From positions 496,001 to 560,000 of the forward strand of contig NZ_VTTM01000001.1 of assembly GCF_008364795.1 (NCBI RefSeq): DNA of 64,000 nucleotides, given 5' to 3'. Shown here in pieces: positions 18,660 through 27,499 of the stretch. Within the stretch, counting starts at the first letter, position 1. Each line of letters opens with the position of its first letter. This DNA is from Azospirillum oryzae. Lineage in GTDB: Bacteria; Pseudomonadota; Alphaproteobacteria; Azospirillales; Azospirillaceae. Both the position numbers and the translations under genes were made by a program. The notes beneath the pieces were generated by a model. The model had not been told where the DNA came from, did no database searches, and was given only the letters and a program-made list of their open reading frames with translations.

Positions 18660-19417
18660 GAGAGCACCCGCGACTGAACTTGCATGAACAGGAAATCCGA
18701 CACGCCGTAGAGCAGCGCGATGGTGACCATGTAGAGCACGACGATGTGGGTCGCCAAAAGGCCCGAGGCCTCCATCATCCGCATGCCGAGGCCGGAGATG
18801 CCAAACAGCTCGGCCGCGACCACCGTCATCCAGCCCTGCCCAAGCCCGGCGCGCATGCCGGACAGGATGCCCGGCAGGGCGCCCGGCAGGATGATCTTGA
18901 ACAGGCGCGGTATCAGCCCGCCCTGCCCGAAGGCATGGCCAAGCTCGATCAGGTCCTTGTCCACCCCGCGCACCGCGGCGTAGCTGGCGTAATAGTTGAT
19001 CCAGAACACCGTCAGCGAGATCAGGAAGGACGCCGCCCCTTCGCTGACGCCGAACCAGATGATGGCGAAGGGGATCCAGGCGATGGCCGGGATCGGGCGC
19101 AGCATGCGCACGACCCAGGCCTGGAAGGCGTCCCACTTGCCCCACAGCGCCGCCGCCGTGCCGAACGACACGCCGAGGAAGGTACCCAGCGACAGCCCGA
19201 CCAGATAGTGCGACAGGCTGGCCAGCACCATCTCCTGCCAGGTGCCGCTCTTGAACTCGGTCAGGAAGGCGGCAGGCACCGCGCTAGGCGACGGCAGCAG
19301 CCGGGCCGGCACGACGCCGCTGCGCGCCACCGCTTCCCACGCCAGCAGGAAGACGAGCACGCCCAGCGCCGATAGGGCGACTTTCTGATAGGACTTCATC
19401 GGCTTGTCGGTCTGCAT
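18647..19417 (-). CDS. ABC transporter permease (SsuC/TauC-like)
   Basis: 256-residue inner-membrane permease with about six TM helices. The first is VALSALGVLVFLLAWEAVAR, and the LLPSPSAVPAAF motif just after it is standard for the SsuC/TauC/NrtB family. The EAA-type cytoplasmic loop is visible around ELGHAFGQGGLIPRLFKIILPGALPGI. It lies 12 nt after the substrate-binding protein gene and overlaps the ATPase start. No sulfonate-utilising oxygenase lies next to the operon, so the transported compound stays unknown. Confidence 0.93.
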   Translation of the reverse strand: MQTDKPMKSYQKVALSALGVLVFLLAWEAVARSGVVPARLLPSPSAVPAAFLTEFKSGTWQEMVLASLSHYLVGLSLGTFLGVSFGTAAALWGKWDAFQAWVVRMLRPIPAIAWIPFAIIWFGVSEGAASFLISLTVFWINYYASYAAVRGVDKDLIELGHAFGQGGLIPRLFKIILPGALPGILSGMRAGLGQGWMTVVAAELFGISGLGMRMMEASGLLATHIVVLYMVTIALLYGVSDFLFMQVQSRVLSWQR

Positions 19418-19429
19418 CGGTCGGCCGGC

Positions 19430-20455
19430 TTACTTGGCGACAGCGTCGTAGAAGCTGAAATCGAAGGCCTCGGCCACCGGAACCGTCTCGCTGGCCGAGC
19501 CGATTTCCTTGGTGAAAGCCATCATCTTTTCCACCGCCGGCACGACCGAATGCGGATCGGCGACGAACTTCGATCCCGGACCCTTGAAGGCGGCTTCCAG
19601 CGTCGCCGGCTCCATCAGACCCTTGCCGAGATAGTTGTTCACGATCTTGGCGGAACCGGCCGGATCCTTGGCGATCAGCTCGACCGCGCGGATGTGGGCC
19701 TTGACCAGCGCCTTGATGGCGTCGGGATGAGCCTTCAGCACCTCGGCACGGGCGGAGACCACGGTGCCGGGTTGGTCCGGGAACATCTGGGCACCGGTGG
19801 CGACCAGCACGACATTCGGGTCCATCTGCTGGGTGACGGTCACCGTCGGCTCGCGGATGGTGGCGGCGTCGAGCGCGCCGGCCAGCAGGGCCTGCTGCGT
19901 CTTCTCGATGCCCATCGGCACCAGCTCCACATCGGCCGGATCGACCTTCACCACCTTGAACAGCCAGTGCTTCAGCACGGTGTCGGGAACCGAGCCCGGC
20001 GGCTGGGTGCCGATCTTCGGCTTGCGGCCGGTTTCGGCGGCGTACTTCTTGAAGGATTCCGCGGTCGGGTTGGCGCCCACCGCCTTGGCAAAGGGACCGC
20101 GCGCGGCAACCACCATCTCCTCCACCGCCGAATTGGCGATGACCGAGATGTCGGCGCCCTTGGTGCGGGCGACCAGCACCGGGGCGACACCGGCATAGAG
20201 CAGGTCGATCTTGCCGGCGGCCATCGCCTGGATGGCGTGCGGGCCGGATTCGAAACGGGTCAGCTTCAGTTCGATCCCCGCATCCTTGGCCCAGCCCTGC
20301 CCATCGACGATGAAGAGCGGCGACGCCGCCAGGATGGGAATATAGCCGATTTCCAGCTTCACCGGATCGGCGGCGCGCACGGTGCCGGGCATCACGGCGG
20401 CAGCCCCAAGGGCAACCAGGGCGGCAAGGGTGAAGCGGCGGGTGGTGCGGAGCAT
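19430..20455 (-). CDS. ABC transporter substrate-binding protein (SsuA/NMT1 type)
   Basis: 341 residues with a signal peptide (MLRTTRRFTLAALVALGAAA, cleavage around VRAAD) and an SBP fold of the nitrate/sulfonate/taurine group: LEIGYIPILAASPLFIVDGQGWAKDAGIE, AMAAGKIDLLYAG and IGTQPPGSVPDTVLKHW. The start was chosen for the signal peptide and GAGGAT ~8 nt upstream; a longer frame reaches 20557 without signal features. It is the first gene of the operon, and the ~180 nt AT-rich stretch upstream (around 20500-20580) is the likely promoter region. Ligand specificity is not readable. Confidence 0.92.
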   Translation of the reverse strand: MLRTTRRFTLAALVALGAAAVMPGTVRAADPVKLEIGYIPILAASPLFIVDGQGWAKDAGIELKLTRFESGPHAIQAMAAGKIDLLYAGVAPVLVARTKGADISVIANSAVEEMVVAARGPFAKAVGANPTAESFKKYAAETGRKPKIGTQPPGSVPDTVLKHWLFKVVKVDPADVELVPMGIEKTQQALLAGALDAATIREPTVTVTQQMDPNVVLVATGAQMFPDQPGTVVSARAEVLKAHPDAIKALVKAHIRAVELIAKDPAGSAKIVNNYLGKGLMEPATLEAAFKGPGSKFVADPHSVVPAVEKMMAFTKEIGSASETVPVAEAFDFSFYDAVAK

Positions 20456-20638
20456 CGGATCATCCTCGACTGGGGTTCCGAGGCTATTTAGCACGATTGC
20501 GCGGATGGAGAAGAGCGATTTCCACATAACTGGGAAAGGGAATTCAATATCACACATAAATATTTTGTTATTAACGCATCGGCTTCGGCCGAAAAGCCGC
20601 GGAAATTGTGGGTTCGGGGCGGCTTGGGCGGTACGGCG

Positions 20639-20767
20639 TCAGCTCTCCGTCAGCAGGTAGAGCGACACGCCGCAGAGCGATACCCCCACCAACAGGATCG
20701 CCACCGCGATGCGTGTCCAGAGCGTGAGGTGCGAATCGAACGGTTCGCAGAGATCGTCATCGTCCAT
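20639..20767 (-). CDS. Small single-pass membrane protein (42 aa), hypothetical
   Basis: A 42-codon frame, MDDDDLCEPFDSHLTLWTRI followed by a hydrophobic helix (AVAILLVGVSLCGVSLYLL) and a short tail. A very acidic N-terminus and one clear TM helix are unlikely by chance in such GC-rich DNA, and a TCAGG ribosome-like element lies close before the ATG. It stands alone between the ABC transporter promoter and the DUF1330 gene. No family is recognised. Confidence 0.5.
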   Translation of the reverse strand: MDDDDLCEPFDSHLTLWTRIAVAILLVGVSLCGVSLYLLTES

Positions 20768-20910
20768 GGCCTGACATCCGTCACTGTGGGGAGGACGGCG
20801 GGGGGCCACCCGCCGTCTCTCGGTGACGGTAAGCGATAGCGGGGCCGTGTTGCTGCGGTGTGTCCCGTGGACGATGTTGTGTAACCGACGGTAACGGCGC
20901 CGGCTGTCCG

Positions 20911-21198
20911 TTACAGACCCTCGACCACGATCATCTTGAAATCGGCGGCATCGCGACGCGCCTCGCGCGCCTTGCGGTATTCCGGGCTGTCGTAGAAGGC
21001 CTTGGCCGCCGCCATGTCCGGAAATTCCAGGATCACGATCCGGTTGGGCTGCCAGTCGCCTTCCAGCACCGCCGTCTCGCCGCCGCGGCTGATGAAGCGT
21101 CCGCCGTTCTTGGCGATCGCATCGGGGGTCAGCGACTTGTAGACCTCATAGGCGACGGGGTCGGTCACGCGCACGTCGGCGATGATGTAGGCGGTCAT
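20911..21198 (-). CDS. DUF1330 family protein
   Basis: 95 residues of the dimeric alpha/beta-barrel DUF1330 family: MTAYIIADVRVTDPVAYEVY at the start, then GGRFISRGGETAVLEGDW, RIVILEFPDMAAAKAFYDSP and EYRKAREARRDAADFKMIVV, all standard family segments. The start at MTAYII is the conserved N-terminus. The family has no assigned reaction. It lies just past the transhydrogenase terminator on the same strand, so it is probably transcribed separately. Confidence 0.9.
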   Translation of the reverse strand: MTAYIIADVRVTDPVAYEVYKSLTPDAIAKNGGRFISRGGETAVLEGDWQPNRIVILEFPDMAAAKAFYDSPEYRKAREARRDAADFKMIVVEGL

Positions 21199-21232
21199 GG
21201 TTTCCGCATCCTCTCTTGTCGTTTTTCGGCCC

Positions 21233-21271
21233 AAAAGAAACGGGCGCGGAAAGCCTTGCTTCCCGCGCCCG
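21233..21271 (-). terminator. Rho-independent terminator of the pntAA-pntAB-pntB operon
   Basis: Arms 21241-21253 and 21259-21271 form a stem of nine G/C-rich pairs, one mismatch and three more pairs around a CCTTG loop. On the minus strand it is followed by TTTCTTTT and begins about 26 nt after the pntB stop codon. It separates pntB from the DUF1330 gene. Confidence 0.75.
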
Positions 21272-21297
21272 CTCCGGTCAACTGCTATGGATGCCGG

Positions 21298-22692
21298 TCA
21301 GGCTTCCATCGCCTTCACGACCTCTTCGGTGACCTTCTTGGCGTCGCCGAACAGCATCATCGTATTCGGGCGGAAGAACAGCTCGTTCTCGACGCCGGCG
21401 TAACCGGCGGCCATGCCGCGCTTGATGAAGAACACCGTCTTGGCCTTCTCCACATCCAGGATCGGCATGCCGTAGATCGGCGAGGTCGGATCGGTCTTGG
21501 CGGCCGGGTTGGTCACGTCGTTGGCGCCGATGACGAAGGCCACATCCGCCGTGCCAAAGTCGCGGTTGATGTCCTCCAGTTCGAACACCTCGTCGTAGGG
21601 CACGTTGGCCTCGGCCAGCAGCACGTTCATGTGACCGGGCATGCGGCCCGCCACCGGGTGGATGGCGTACTTCACATCCACGCCCTCGTGCTTCAGCACG
21701 TCGGCCATTTCACGCAGGGCATGCTGGGCCTGGGCCACCGCCATGCCATAGCCGGGGACGATGATGACCGACTGGGCGTTCTTCATGATGTAGGCGGCGT
21801 CCTCGGCCGAGCCGGCCTTGACCGAGCCCTGCGGACCCTTGGCGGGGCCGCCCGCCGCGGCACTCTCGCCGCCGAAGCCGCCGAGGATGACGTTGAAGAT
21901 CGAGCGGTTCATGCCCTTGCACATGATATAGGACAGGATCGCACCCGAGGAGCCGACCAGCGCGCCGGTGATGATCAGCAGGTTGTTCTGCAGGGTGAAG
22001 CCGATGCCGCAGGCCGCCCAGCCGGAGTAGCTGTTCAGCATCGAGATGACCACCGGCATGTCGGCGCCGCCGATCGGCAGGATCAGCAGGAAGCCGAGAG
22101 CGAGCGCCACCAGGATGATCAGCCACATGGCGGCGGCCGAGTTCGACTGCACCAGCCAGATGATCAGGATGACGGTCAGCACGCCCAGCGCCGCATTCAG
22201 CGGATGCTGCATCGGGAAGACCAGCGGCTTGCCGGTGACCAGACCCTGCAGCTTGGCGAAGGCGACCAGCGAGCCGGTGAAGGTGATCGCACCGATGGCG
22301 GTGCCGAGCGCCATCTCGATCAGCGAGCCCTTGGCGATAGCGCCACGAACGCCGATGCCATAGGCCTCCGGCGAGTAGAAGGCGGCCAGCGCCACGAAAA
22401 CGGCGGCCAGACCGACCAGCGAGTGGAAGGCGGCGACCAGCTGCGGCAGCGCCGTCATCTCGATCTTCTTGGCGACGACGTAGCCGATGGCGCCGCCGAT
22501 GGCGATGCCGAGCACGATCATCCAATAGGACTGCACGATGGGCGAGGCCAGCGTGGTCAGGATGGCGATGGTCATGCCGACCATGCCGTAGATGTTGCCC
22601 TGGCGCGAGGTCTCCGGGCTGGACAGCCCGCGCAGCGCCATGATGAAGCAGATGGAGGCTGCCAGATAGAGAAGGGCCGACAAGGTTTCCAT
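21298..22692 (-). CDS. pntB: NAD(P) transhydrogenase subunit beta
   Basis: 464 residues. The N-terminal half has multiple TM helices (domain II) and the C-terminal ~180 residues are the NADP(H)-binding domain III, with VIIVPGYGMAVAQAQHAL, HPVAGRMPGHMNVLLAEA, VIGANDVTNPAA and FIKRGMAAGYAGVENELF as invariant family segments. The enzyme couples hydride transfer between NADH and NADP+ to proton translocation across the inner membrane. It follows pntAB by 4 nt and ends before a strong terminator. Length matches E. coli PntB (462). Confidence 0.97.
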   Translation of the reverse strand: METLSALLYLAASICFIMALRGLSSPETSRQGNIYGMVGMTIAILTTLASPIVQSYWMIVLGIAIGGAIGYVVAKKIEMTALPQLVAAFHSLVGLAAVFVALAAFYSPEAYGIGVRGAIAKGSLIEMALGTAIGAITFTGSLVAFAKLQGLVTGKPLVFPMQHPLNAALGVLTVILIIWLVQSNSAAAMWLIILVALALGFLLILPIGGADMPVVISMLNSYSGWAACGIGFTLQNNLLIITGALVGSSGAILSYIMCKGMNRSIFNVILGGFGGESAAAGGPAKGPQGSVKAGSAEDAAYIMKNAQSVIIVPGYGMAVAQAQHALREMADVLKHEGVDVKYAIHPVAGRMPGHMNVLLAEANVPYDEVFELEDINRDFGTADVAFVIGANDVTNPAAKTDPTSPIYGMPILDVEKAKTVFFIKRGMAAGYAGVENELFFRPNTMMLFGDAKKVTEEVVKAMEA

Positions 22693-22696
22693 GGTC

Positions 22697-23116
22697 TTAC
22701 TTGCCCTTCTTCTTGAACATGGAGAGCATGCGCTGGGTCACGAGGAAGCCGCCGAAGATATTGACGGACGCCAAGATGACGGCGAGGAAGCCCAGGACCT
22801 TGGAGAAGTCGAACCCCGCGGGTCCGGCGGCGATCAGGGCGCCGACGATGATGACCGACGACACGGCGTTGGTGACGGCCATCAGCGGCGAATGCAGGGC
22901 CGGGGTGACGCGCCAGACGACGTAATAGCCGACGAAGCAGGCCAGCACGAGCACCGTCAGGCCGGTGACGAAGAAGCTGCCGTGACCGCCGGCGGCCTCG
23001 GTGACGGGCTGCGCACTGTGCGCGACCTGGGCGGCCAGCAGATCGGCCTGCTGGCCGAGCGCCGCGAGGTTCGCCTTGAGCTCGGCAATACGGGCGGACA
23101 GTTGGGTCTGATCCAT
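22697..23116 (-). CDS. pntAB: NAD(P) transhydrogenase subunit alpha part 2 (membrane)
   Basis: 139 residues corresponding to the C-terminal membrane part of E. coli PntA. Three or four TM helices are visible: [23 protein letters not shown], the [20 protein letters not shown] segment with the family's conserved TNA/SS motif, and [20 protein letters not shown]. The N-terminal ~45 residues are a hydrophilic helix. The split of the alpha subunit into two genes is usual in alphaproteobacteria. It lies 26 nt after pntAA and 4 nt before pntB. Confidence 0.95.
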   Translation of the reverse strand: MDQTQLSARIAELKANLAALGQQADLLAAQVAHSAQPVTEAAGGHGSFFVTGLTVLVLACFVGYYVVWRVTPALHSPLMAVTNAVSSVIIVGALIAAGPAGFDFSKVLGFLAVILASVNIFGGFLVTQRMLSMFKKKGK

Positions 23117-23142
23117 TGCGGTAAGTCTCCTCAGGCGCCCGG

Positions 23143-24291
23143 TCAGCCGGCGAAGGCGGGGTGGACGACGGCGCCGTCGCGGGTCAGCGCGATGGCCTTG
23201 ACGATCTCGTCGTCCCAGTTGACGGCCACGCCGGTCTCTTTCCCGTGCAGCGACGTCAACAGCGCCAGCAGGTTCTTGGAGTACAGGAGCGAGGCGCTCT
23301 CGGCGATACGGCTGGCGTAGTTGGCATGGCCGACGATCTTCACGCCGTTGGCCGTGGTCACCACCTCGCCCAGCTTGGCGCCTTCGACGTTGCCGCCCTG
23401 CTCCACCGCCAGATCGATGATGACCGAGCCCGGCTTCATCGACGCCACATGCTCCGCCGTCACCAGGATCGGCGCCTTGCGGCCGGGGATCAGCGCCGTG
23501 GTGATGACGATGTCCTGCTTCTTGATGTGCTCGGCGACCAAGGCAGCCTGCTGGCGCTTGTAGTCGTCGGACATCTCCTTGGCGTAGCCGCCGGCGGTTT
23601 CCGCCTGCTTGAACTCGTCGTTCTCGACGGCGACGAAGCTGCCGCCCAGCGACTGGACCTGCTCCTTCACCGCCGGGCGCACGTCGGTGGCCGAGACGAT
23701 GGCGCCGAGCCGCTTGGCGGTGGCGATGGCCTGCAGACCGGCGACGCCGACGCCCATGATGAAGGCGCGGGCCGGCGGCACGGTGCCGGCGGCGGTCATC
23801 ATCATCGGGAAGGCGCGGCCATACTCGCTGGCGGCATCCACCACGGCCTTGTAGCCGGCGAGGTTGGCCTGGGAGGACAGCACGTCCATGACCTGGGCGC
23901 GGGTGATGCGCGGCATGAACTCCATGGCGAAGGCGTTGACGCCGGCATCGGCGTAGGCCTTCACATGGTCGCGGCTGTTGTGGGGGTTGAGGATGGCGAA
24001 CAGCAGGGCGCCCTTGGCCATCAGCGCCAGCTCGTCCACATCGCCCTCACCGGCGATCAGCGGGCGCTGCACTTTCAGCACGATGTCGGCATCGGCCAGC
24101 GCCGACACCTCGTCGGCCGCAATGGACGCCCCCGCCGCCTCATAGGCCGCGTCGGTGATGCTGGAGCCGAGACCGGCCCCGCTCTCCACCACCACGTCCA
24201 GTCCCAAACCCTTCAGTTTCTTCACCGTTTCCGGTGAGGCGGCCACGCGAAGTTCGCCCGCACGTCGCTCCTTTGGAATGGCGACTTTCAT
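23143..24291 (-). CDS. pntAA: NAD(P) transhydrogenase subunit alpha part 1 (NAD(H)-binding)
   Basis: 382 residues, the soluble domain I, related to alanine dehydrogenase: [20 protein letters not shown] at the N-terminus, [20 protein letters not shown], and the Rossmann segment [25 protein letters not shown]. The start at 24291 matches the conserved N-terminus and has GGGGAG ~10 nt upstream. First gene of the three-gene operon. A candidate promoter lies at 24410-24438. Confidence 0.96.
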   Translation of the reverse strand: MKVAIPKERRAGELRVAASPETVKKLKGLGLDVVVESGAGLGSSITDAAYEAAGASIAADEVSALADADIVLKVQRPLIAGEGDVDELALMAKGALLFAILNPHNSRDHVKAYADAGVNAFAMEFMPRITRAQVMDVLSSQANLAGYKAVVDAASEYGRAFPMMMTAAGTVPPARAFIMGVGVAGLQAIATAKRLGAIVSATDVRPAVKEQVQSLGGSFVAVENDEFKQAETAGGYAKEMSDDYKRQQAALVAEHIKKQDIVITTALIPGRKAPILVTAEHVASMKPGSVIIDLAVEQGGNVEGAKLGEVVTTANGVKIVGHANYASRIAESASLLYSKNLLALLTSLHGKETGVAVNWDDEIVKAIALTRDGAVVHPAFAG

Positions 24292-24676
24292 TAGATAAAA
24301 CTCCCCTGCCTCAGATACGCCGATCCCGGCATCCCCCATGGGTTATCGGCCCAGACGACGCGCATACATGACGTATCCATGCGTCTTTGTGAAGCCGAAC
24401 CCACCGATGGTAATACCAGCCTATTGGGTGCGCCGCAACAAAGTGAATGGCTACCTAGGTCCATCGTACGATTGTTTCATACAATAAGACAAATCAGCCA
24501 CGAGCTGTTCAAATCCCGGCGACGGTCACGCTTGTACTAAGGAATGGCCGCGACCCGATGACGCAGCCGGACCTCTGCCGTGCGTGCCCGCGGCGCATCG
24601 CCGGCTTGCCATTCCCCCCGCCCGCCGATATTGTCCCGCCCCGTTCCCGAACACCCCCATCGTTTGAGGTTTTGCC
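24292..24676. other. Gene-free divergent control region between pntAA and gapR
   Basis: 385 nt, clearly less GC-rich than its surroundings, with no coding frame of merit. It holds the candidate pnt promoter and a perfect 5-5-5 inverted repeat ATTGT-TTCAT-ACAAT at 24471-24485 that could be an operator. A looser dyad lies around 24361-24383. No riboswitch-like structure was recognised. Confidence 0.5.
24410..24438 (-). promoter_or_regulatory. Candidate sigma-70-like promoter for the pnt operon
   Basis: Read on the minus strand: TTGCGG, 17 nt, TATTAC, ending about 120 nt before the pntAA start. The -35 is weak and the spacing ideal. Prediction by eye only. Confidence 0.3.
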
Positions 24677-24925
24677 ATGTCCGACGTCGGCGGCATCGCG
24701 GCGGATCGCCTGAAGTCCTTTGTCGAGCGCATCGAGCGTCTCGAAGAGGAAAAGCGCGGTCTGCAGGAAGACATCAAGGAAGTCTACGCCGAGGCGAAGG
24801 GCACCGGTTTCGATACCAAGATCATCCGGCAGATCATCCGCCTGCGGAAGATGGACAAGGCCGACCGCCAGGAGCAGGAAGCCATCCTGGAGCTCTACAA
24901 GGAAGCGCTGGGCATGGTGGAGTGA
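24677..24925 (+). CDS. gapR: GapR (DUF2312) chromosome-structuring protein
   Basis: 82 residues, almost the whole being the DUF2312 domain: DRLKSFVERIERLEEEKRGL, a coiled helix, then EVYAEAKGTGFDTKIIRQII and LRKMDKADRQEQEAILELY. In Caulobacter GapR binds overtwisted AT-rich DNA ahead of forks and RNA polymerase and helps gyrase/topoisomerase IV. Length and all conserved segments match a full family member. Its terminator may be the stem-loop shared with the convergent trpE(G). Confidence 0.95.
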   Translation: MSDVGGIAADRLKSFVERIERLEEEKRGLQEDIKEVYAEAKGTGFDTKIIRQIIRLRKMDKADRQEQEAILELYKEALGMVE

Positions 24926-24963
24926 CGGATTTCCCGTCACTCTCCTGTTCACCGGAGTTACGC

Positions 24964-24989
24964 AGCGGCGGCCCCTTCAGGCCGCCGCT
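24964..24989. terminator. Stem-loop at the convergent gapR / trpE(G) ends
   Basis: Ten-pair perfect G/C stem (arms 24964-24973 and 24980-24989, loop CCTTCA) lying across the trpE(G) stop codon. There is no T-run on either strand, so it is a candidate bidirectional terminator or 3'-end stabiliser rather than a classic intrinsic terminator. Confidence 0.4.
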
Positions 24990-27223
24990 TCGCGTTCCGG
25001 CACCGCGCCGACGCGCCCGGCCAACCGTTCCATCACGTTGGCGACAAGCGCCAATCCGGAACCGCCACCGGCCGCCCCGTCCAAAGTCAGGATCGATTCG
25101 GGATGGAACTGCACCGCGGCCAGCGGCAGCGTCTGGTGCTCGATCGCCATCACCGTGCCGTCCTCCGTCTCCGCCGTCACCCGCAGGTCCGGCGGCAGGC
25201 TGTCGCGACGCGCCACCAGCGAGTGGTAGCGGCCGGCCCGCATCCCCTGCGGCAGCCCCTCGAACAGCCCGATAGGCTGCCCACCACCCTGGTGACGCAG
25301 GGTCGAGGCCTTGCCGTGCATCGGCTCCGGCAGACGCTCCAGTTCCGCACCGAAATGCTCGGCCATCCCCTGCAGTCCCAGGCAGACGCCGAACACCGGC
25401 ACGCCGAGGTCGAGCGCCGCCTGCACGCTGCCGCCGACATCGAAATCGGCCGGACGCCCCGGTCCCGGCGACAGAACCAGCAGGTCGGGCGGGTCGCTGC
25501 GCAGGGCCGCACGCGCATGGCTGTGGCGCAGGGTGGTGACACTGGCCCCCGTCTGGCGGAAATAATCGGCCAGCGTGTGGACGAAGCTGTCGTCATGATC
25601 GACCAGCAGCACCCGCCTGCCCTCCCCGCTCCTCTTCGCCCCGGTCTGGACCACCGACAGCCGCGGCCCCGCGACCTCGCCACGCACGGCGTCGAGGAAG
25701 GCCGACGCCTTCAGCCGGCATTCGGCATCCTCCGCATCCGGATCGCTGTCCGACAGCAGCGTGGCGCCGGCGCGGACGAAAGCGACGCCGTCCTTCATGC
25801 GGATGGTGCGCAGGGTCAGCCCGGTGTCCATTCCGCCGTCGAAGCCGATGCGGCCGAAGGCCCCGCCGTACCAGCGGCGCGGCGACCGTTCGGTATCCTC
25901 CAGGAACTGCATGGCCCAGCGCTTCGGCGCACCGGTCACCGTCACCGCCCAGCTGTGGGTGAGGAAGGCATCCAGCGCGTCGAACCCCTCGCGCAGCCGT
26001 CCCTCCACATGATCCACGGTGTGGATCAGGCGGGAATACAGTTCGATCATGCGCCGGCCGATCACATGGACTGAACCGGGCTCGCACACCCGCGCCTTGT
26101 CGTTGCGGTCGACATCGGTGCACATGGTCAGCTCCGCCGCATCCTTGGCGGAGTTCAGCAGCGTCAGGATCTGCGACGCATCGACCAGCGCGTTGCCACC
26201 GCGCGCCACGGTGCCGGAGATCGGGCAGGTCTCGACCCGTCGGCCGCCGACGCGCACATACATTTCCGGGCTGGCGGCGACCAGGAACTCGCCGTCGCCC
26301 AGATTGATCAGCGCCTCGTAGGGGGCCGGGTTGGCGGCGCGCAGCCGGCGGAAGATGGTGGCCGGGCTGTCGGCGCAGGGCTCGGCGAAGGTCTGTCCGG
26401 GGACCACCTCGAACAGGTCGCCGCGATTGAACGCCTCCTTCGCCGCCCGCACCACCTGCTGGTACTCGCCGGGGGCATGATCGCATTCCGCCGCGGCGTT
26501 GGTATCGGGGCGATAGCCGTGCACCCGTCCGCCGCCGTCAACGTCTTCCGTCGAGACGCCATCCACCACGAACTCGTAGGCGAAGCGCCGCGCCACACCG
26601 GCGGCATGGTCGACCACCAGCAACCGGTCGGGCAGATACAGCACGAGATCGCGCTGGTCGTCCGGCCGCTCCAGCCGGCGGCGGATCGGCTCGAACTGGA
26701 AGGCGAGATCATAACCAAAAGCGCCGTAAAGCCCCAGGAACGGCTCCTCCGGGCAGGCGAACAGCGCCATCAGTGCACGCAGCACGCTGAAGACGGAGGG
26801 CTGGCGGCTGCGCTCCTCCTCGCTGAAGACGCCGGCCGGGCGGCGTATCAGGGCGGTGACACGCCCGGCGGTGACCTCCAGCCCGACCAGCGCCTCGTGC
26901 CCGTCCAGAGCGCGGGCGACGGCGGGCAGAAGCAGCCGGCCGCGCGGGTTCAGCGCGTCGATGCGCACGGCACGGCCGCGCGCGGTCACCGACAGCGGCG
27001 GATCGACGAACCCCAGCGCCTGACGCCGGTAGCGGCCGGGCGCCTCCACCCCGCCCGACAGCAGCAGGCCGCGCCGCTCGTCGAGCGCGGTCACGAGCGC
27101 ATCGACCGACTCGGCGATCGCCATCGGCTCGGCGGTGCGGCGCAGACCAAGACCACCGCCGGTGACGGCGGCGACGGGGTCGAGGAAGGCGGGGTCGGCG
27201 AGGAACAGGTGGGACGGGATCAT
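24977..27223 (-). CDS. trpE(G): Fused anthranilate synthase TrpE(G)
   Basis: 748 residues. Residues ~1-520 are component I (chorismate-binding): GDLFEVVPGQTFAEPCADSP, CPISGTVARGG, ELTMCTDVDRNDKARVCEPG and HSWAVTVTGAPKRWAMQFLE. Residues ~545-735 are a fused class-I glutamine amidotransferase: VLLVDHDDSFVHTLADYFR, LSPGPGRP, catalytic Cys in GVCLGLQGMAEHFG and the His/Glu pair in VQFHPES. It makes anthranilate from chorismate and glutamine, the first step to tryptophan (and indoles). The one-gene fusion is as reported for Azospirillum and Sinorhizobium trpE(G). Expression should be set by the trpL attenuator directly upstream. Start chosen as MIPSHLFLADPAFL. Confidence 0.96.
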   Translation of the reverse strand: MIPSHLFLADPAFLDPVAAVTGGGLGLRRTAEPMAIAESVDALVTALDERRGLLLSGGVEAPGRYRRQALGFVDPPLSVTARGRAVRIDALNPRGRLLLPAVARALDGHEALVGLEVTAGRVTALIRRPAGVFSEEERSRQPSVFSVLRALMALFACPEEPFLGLYGAFGYDLAFQFEPIRRRLERPDDQRDLVLYLPDRLLVVDHAAGVARRFAYEFVVDGVSTEDVDGGGRVHGYRPDTNAAAECDHAPGEYQQVVRAAKEAFNRGDLFEVVPGQTFAEPCADSPATIFRRLRAANPAPYEALINLGDGEFLVAASPEMYVRVGGRRVETCPISGTVARGGNALVDASQILTLLNSAKDAAELTMCTDVDRNDKARVCEPGSVHVIGRRMIELYSRLIHTVDHVEGRLREGFDALDAFLTHSWAVTVTGAPKRWAMQFLEDTERSPRRWYGGAFGRIGFDGGMDTGLTLRTIRMKDGVAFVRAGATLLSDSDPDAEDAECRLKASAFLDAVRGEVAGPRLSVVQTGAKRSGEGRRVLLVDHDDSFVHTLADYFRQTGASVTTLRHSHARAALRSDPPDLLVLSPGPGRPADFDVGGSVQAALDLGVPVFGVCLGLQGMAEHFGAELERLPEPMHGKASTLRHQGGGQPIGLFEGLPQGMRAGRYHSLVARRDSLPPDLRVTAETEDGTVMAIEHQTLPLAAVQFHPESILTLDGAAGGGSGLALVANVMERLAGRVGAVPEREAAA

Positions 27224-27322
27224 GACGGCGGTGCTCCGGTTCGGGCGTCTTGTCGGTGACGCCACCCGGTGCTTCCGCCTGCCTGTCCGTTCTTCCGCTG
27301 GATGACCCGCTGTGTCGGGTCA

Positions 27323-27358
27323 GGAAAAAGGCCGCTCCGGATGCACCGGGCGGCCTTT
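27323..27358 (-). terminator. trp attenuator (intrinsic terminator in the trpL-trpE(G) leader)
   Basis: Minus-strand hairpin: arm 27358-27346, ATGCA-complement loop, arm 27340-27327, giving nine pairs plus four pairs around one bulged base, followed by TTTTT. It starts 17 nt after the trpL stop and ends about 100 nt before trpE(G). Its 5' arm (GGCCGCCCGG) can instead pair, with one bulge, with CGGGCCGGCC inside trpL, which gives the mutually exclusive antiterminator. A small hairpin (CCCGT/ACGGG) follows the Trp codons. These are the elements of ribosome-mediated attenuation. Confidence 0.85.
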
Positions 27359-27374
27359 CGTTCTCAATCCACGC

Positions 27375-27452
27375 TTACGCGCATTGCCAGGCCGGCCCGT
27401 GGGAGACGGGCCACCACCAATGCTGCGACAGGAGGGGCGAGGACATGTTCAT
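27375..27452 (-). CDS. trpL: trp operon leader peptide TrpL
   Basis: 25-residue peptide MNMSSPLLSQHWWWPVSHGP then AWQCA, with three consecutive Trp codons at positions 12-14 and a fourth at 22; tryptophan is otherwise about 1% of residues. The stop codon is 17 nt before the attenuator hairpin. When charged tRNA-Trp is scarce, a ribosome stalled at codons 12-14 would free the antiterminator arm. Leader peptides of this kind are documented before trpE(G) in Azospirillum brasilense and rhizobia. The ribosome site is weak. It begins only 48 nt after phoU ends, so its promoter must overlap phoU or transcription reads through. Confidence 0.88.
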   Translation of the reverse strand: MNMSSPLLSQHWWWPVSHGPAWQCA

Positions 27453-27499
27453 GGCTGCAACCGCACCACAGGGCGGGGTTGCCTGTCAAGCATTCCCTG

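Noticed and set aside
20860..22716. 618-codon plus-strand frame
   Set aside because: Antisense to pntB and DUF1330; His/Asp/Gln-rich composition typical of antisense frames here.
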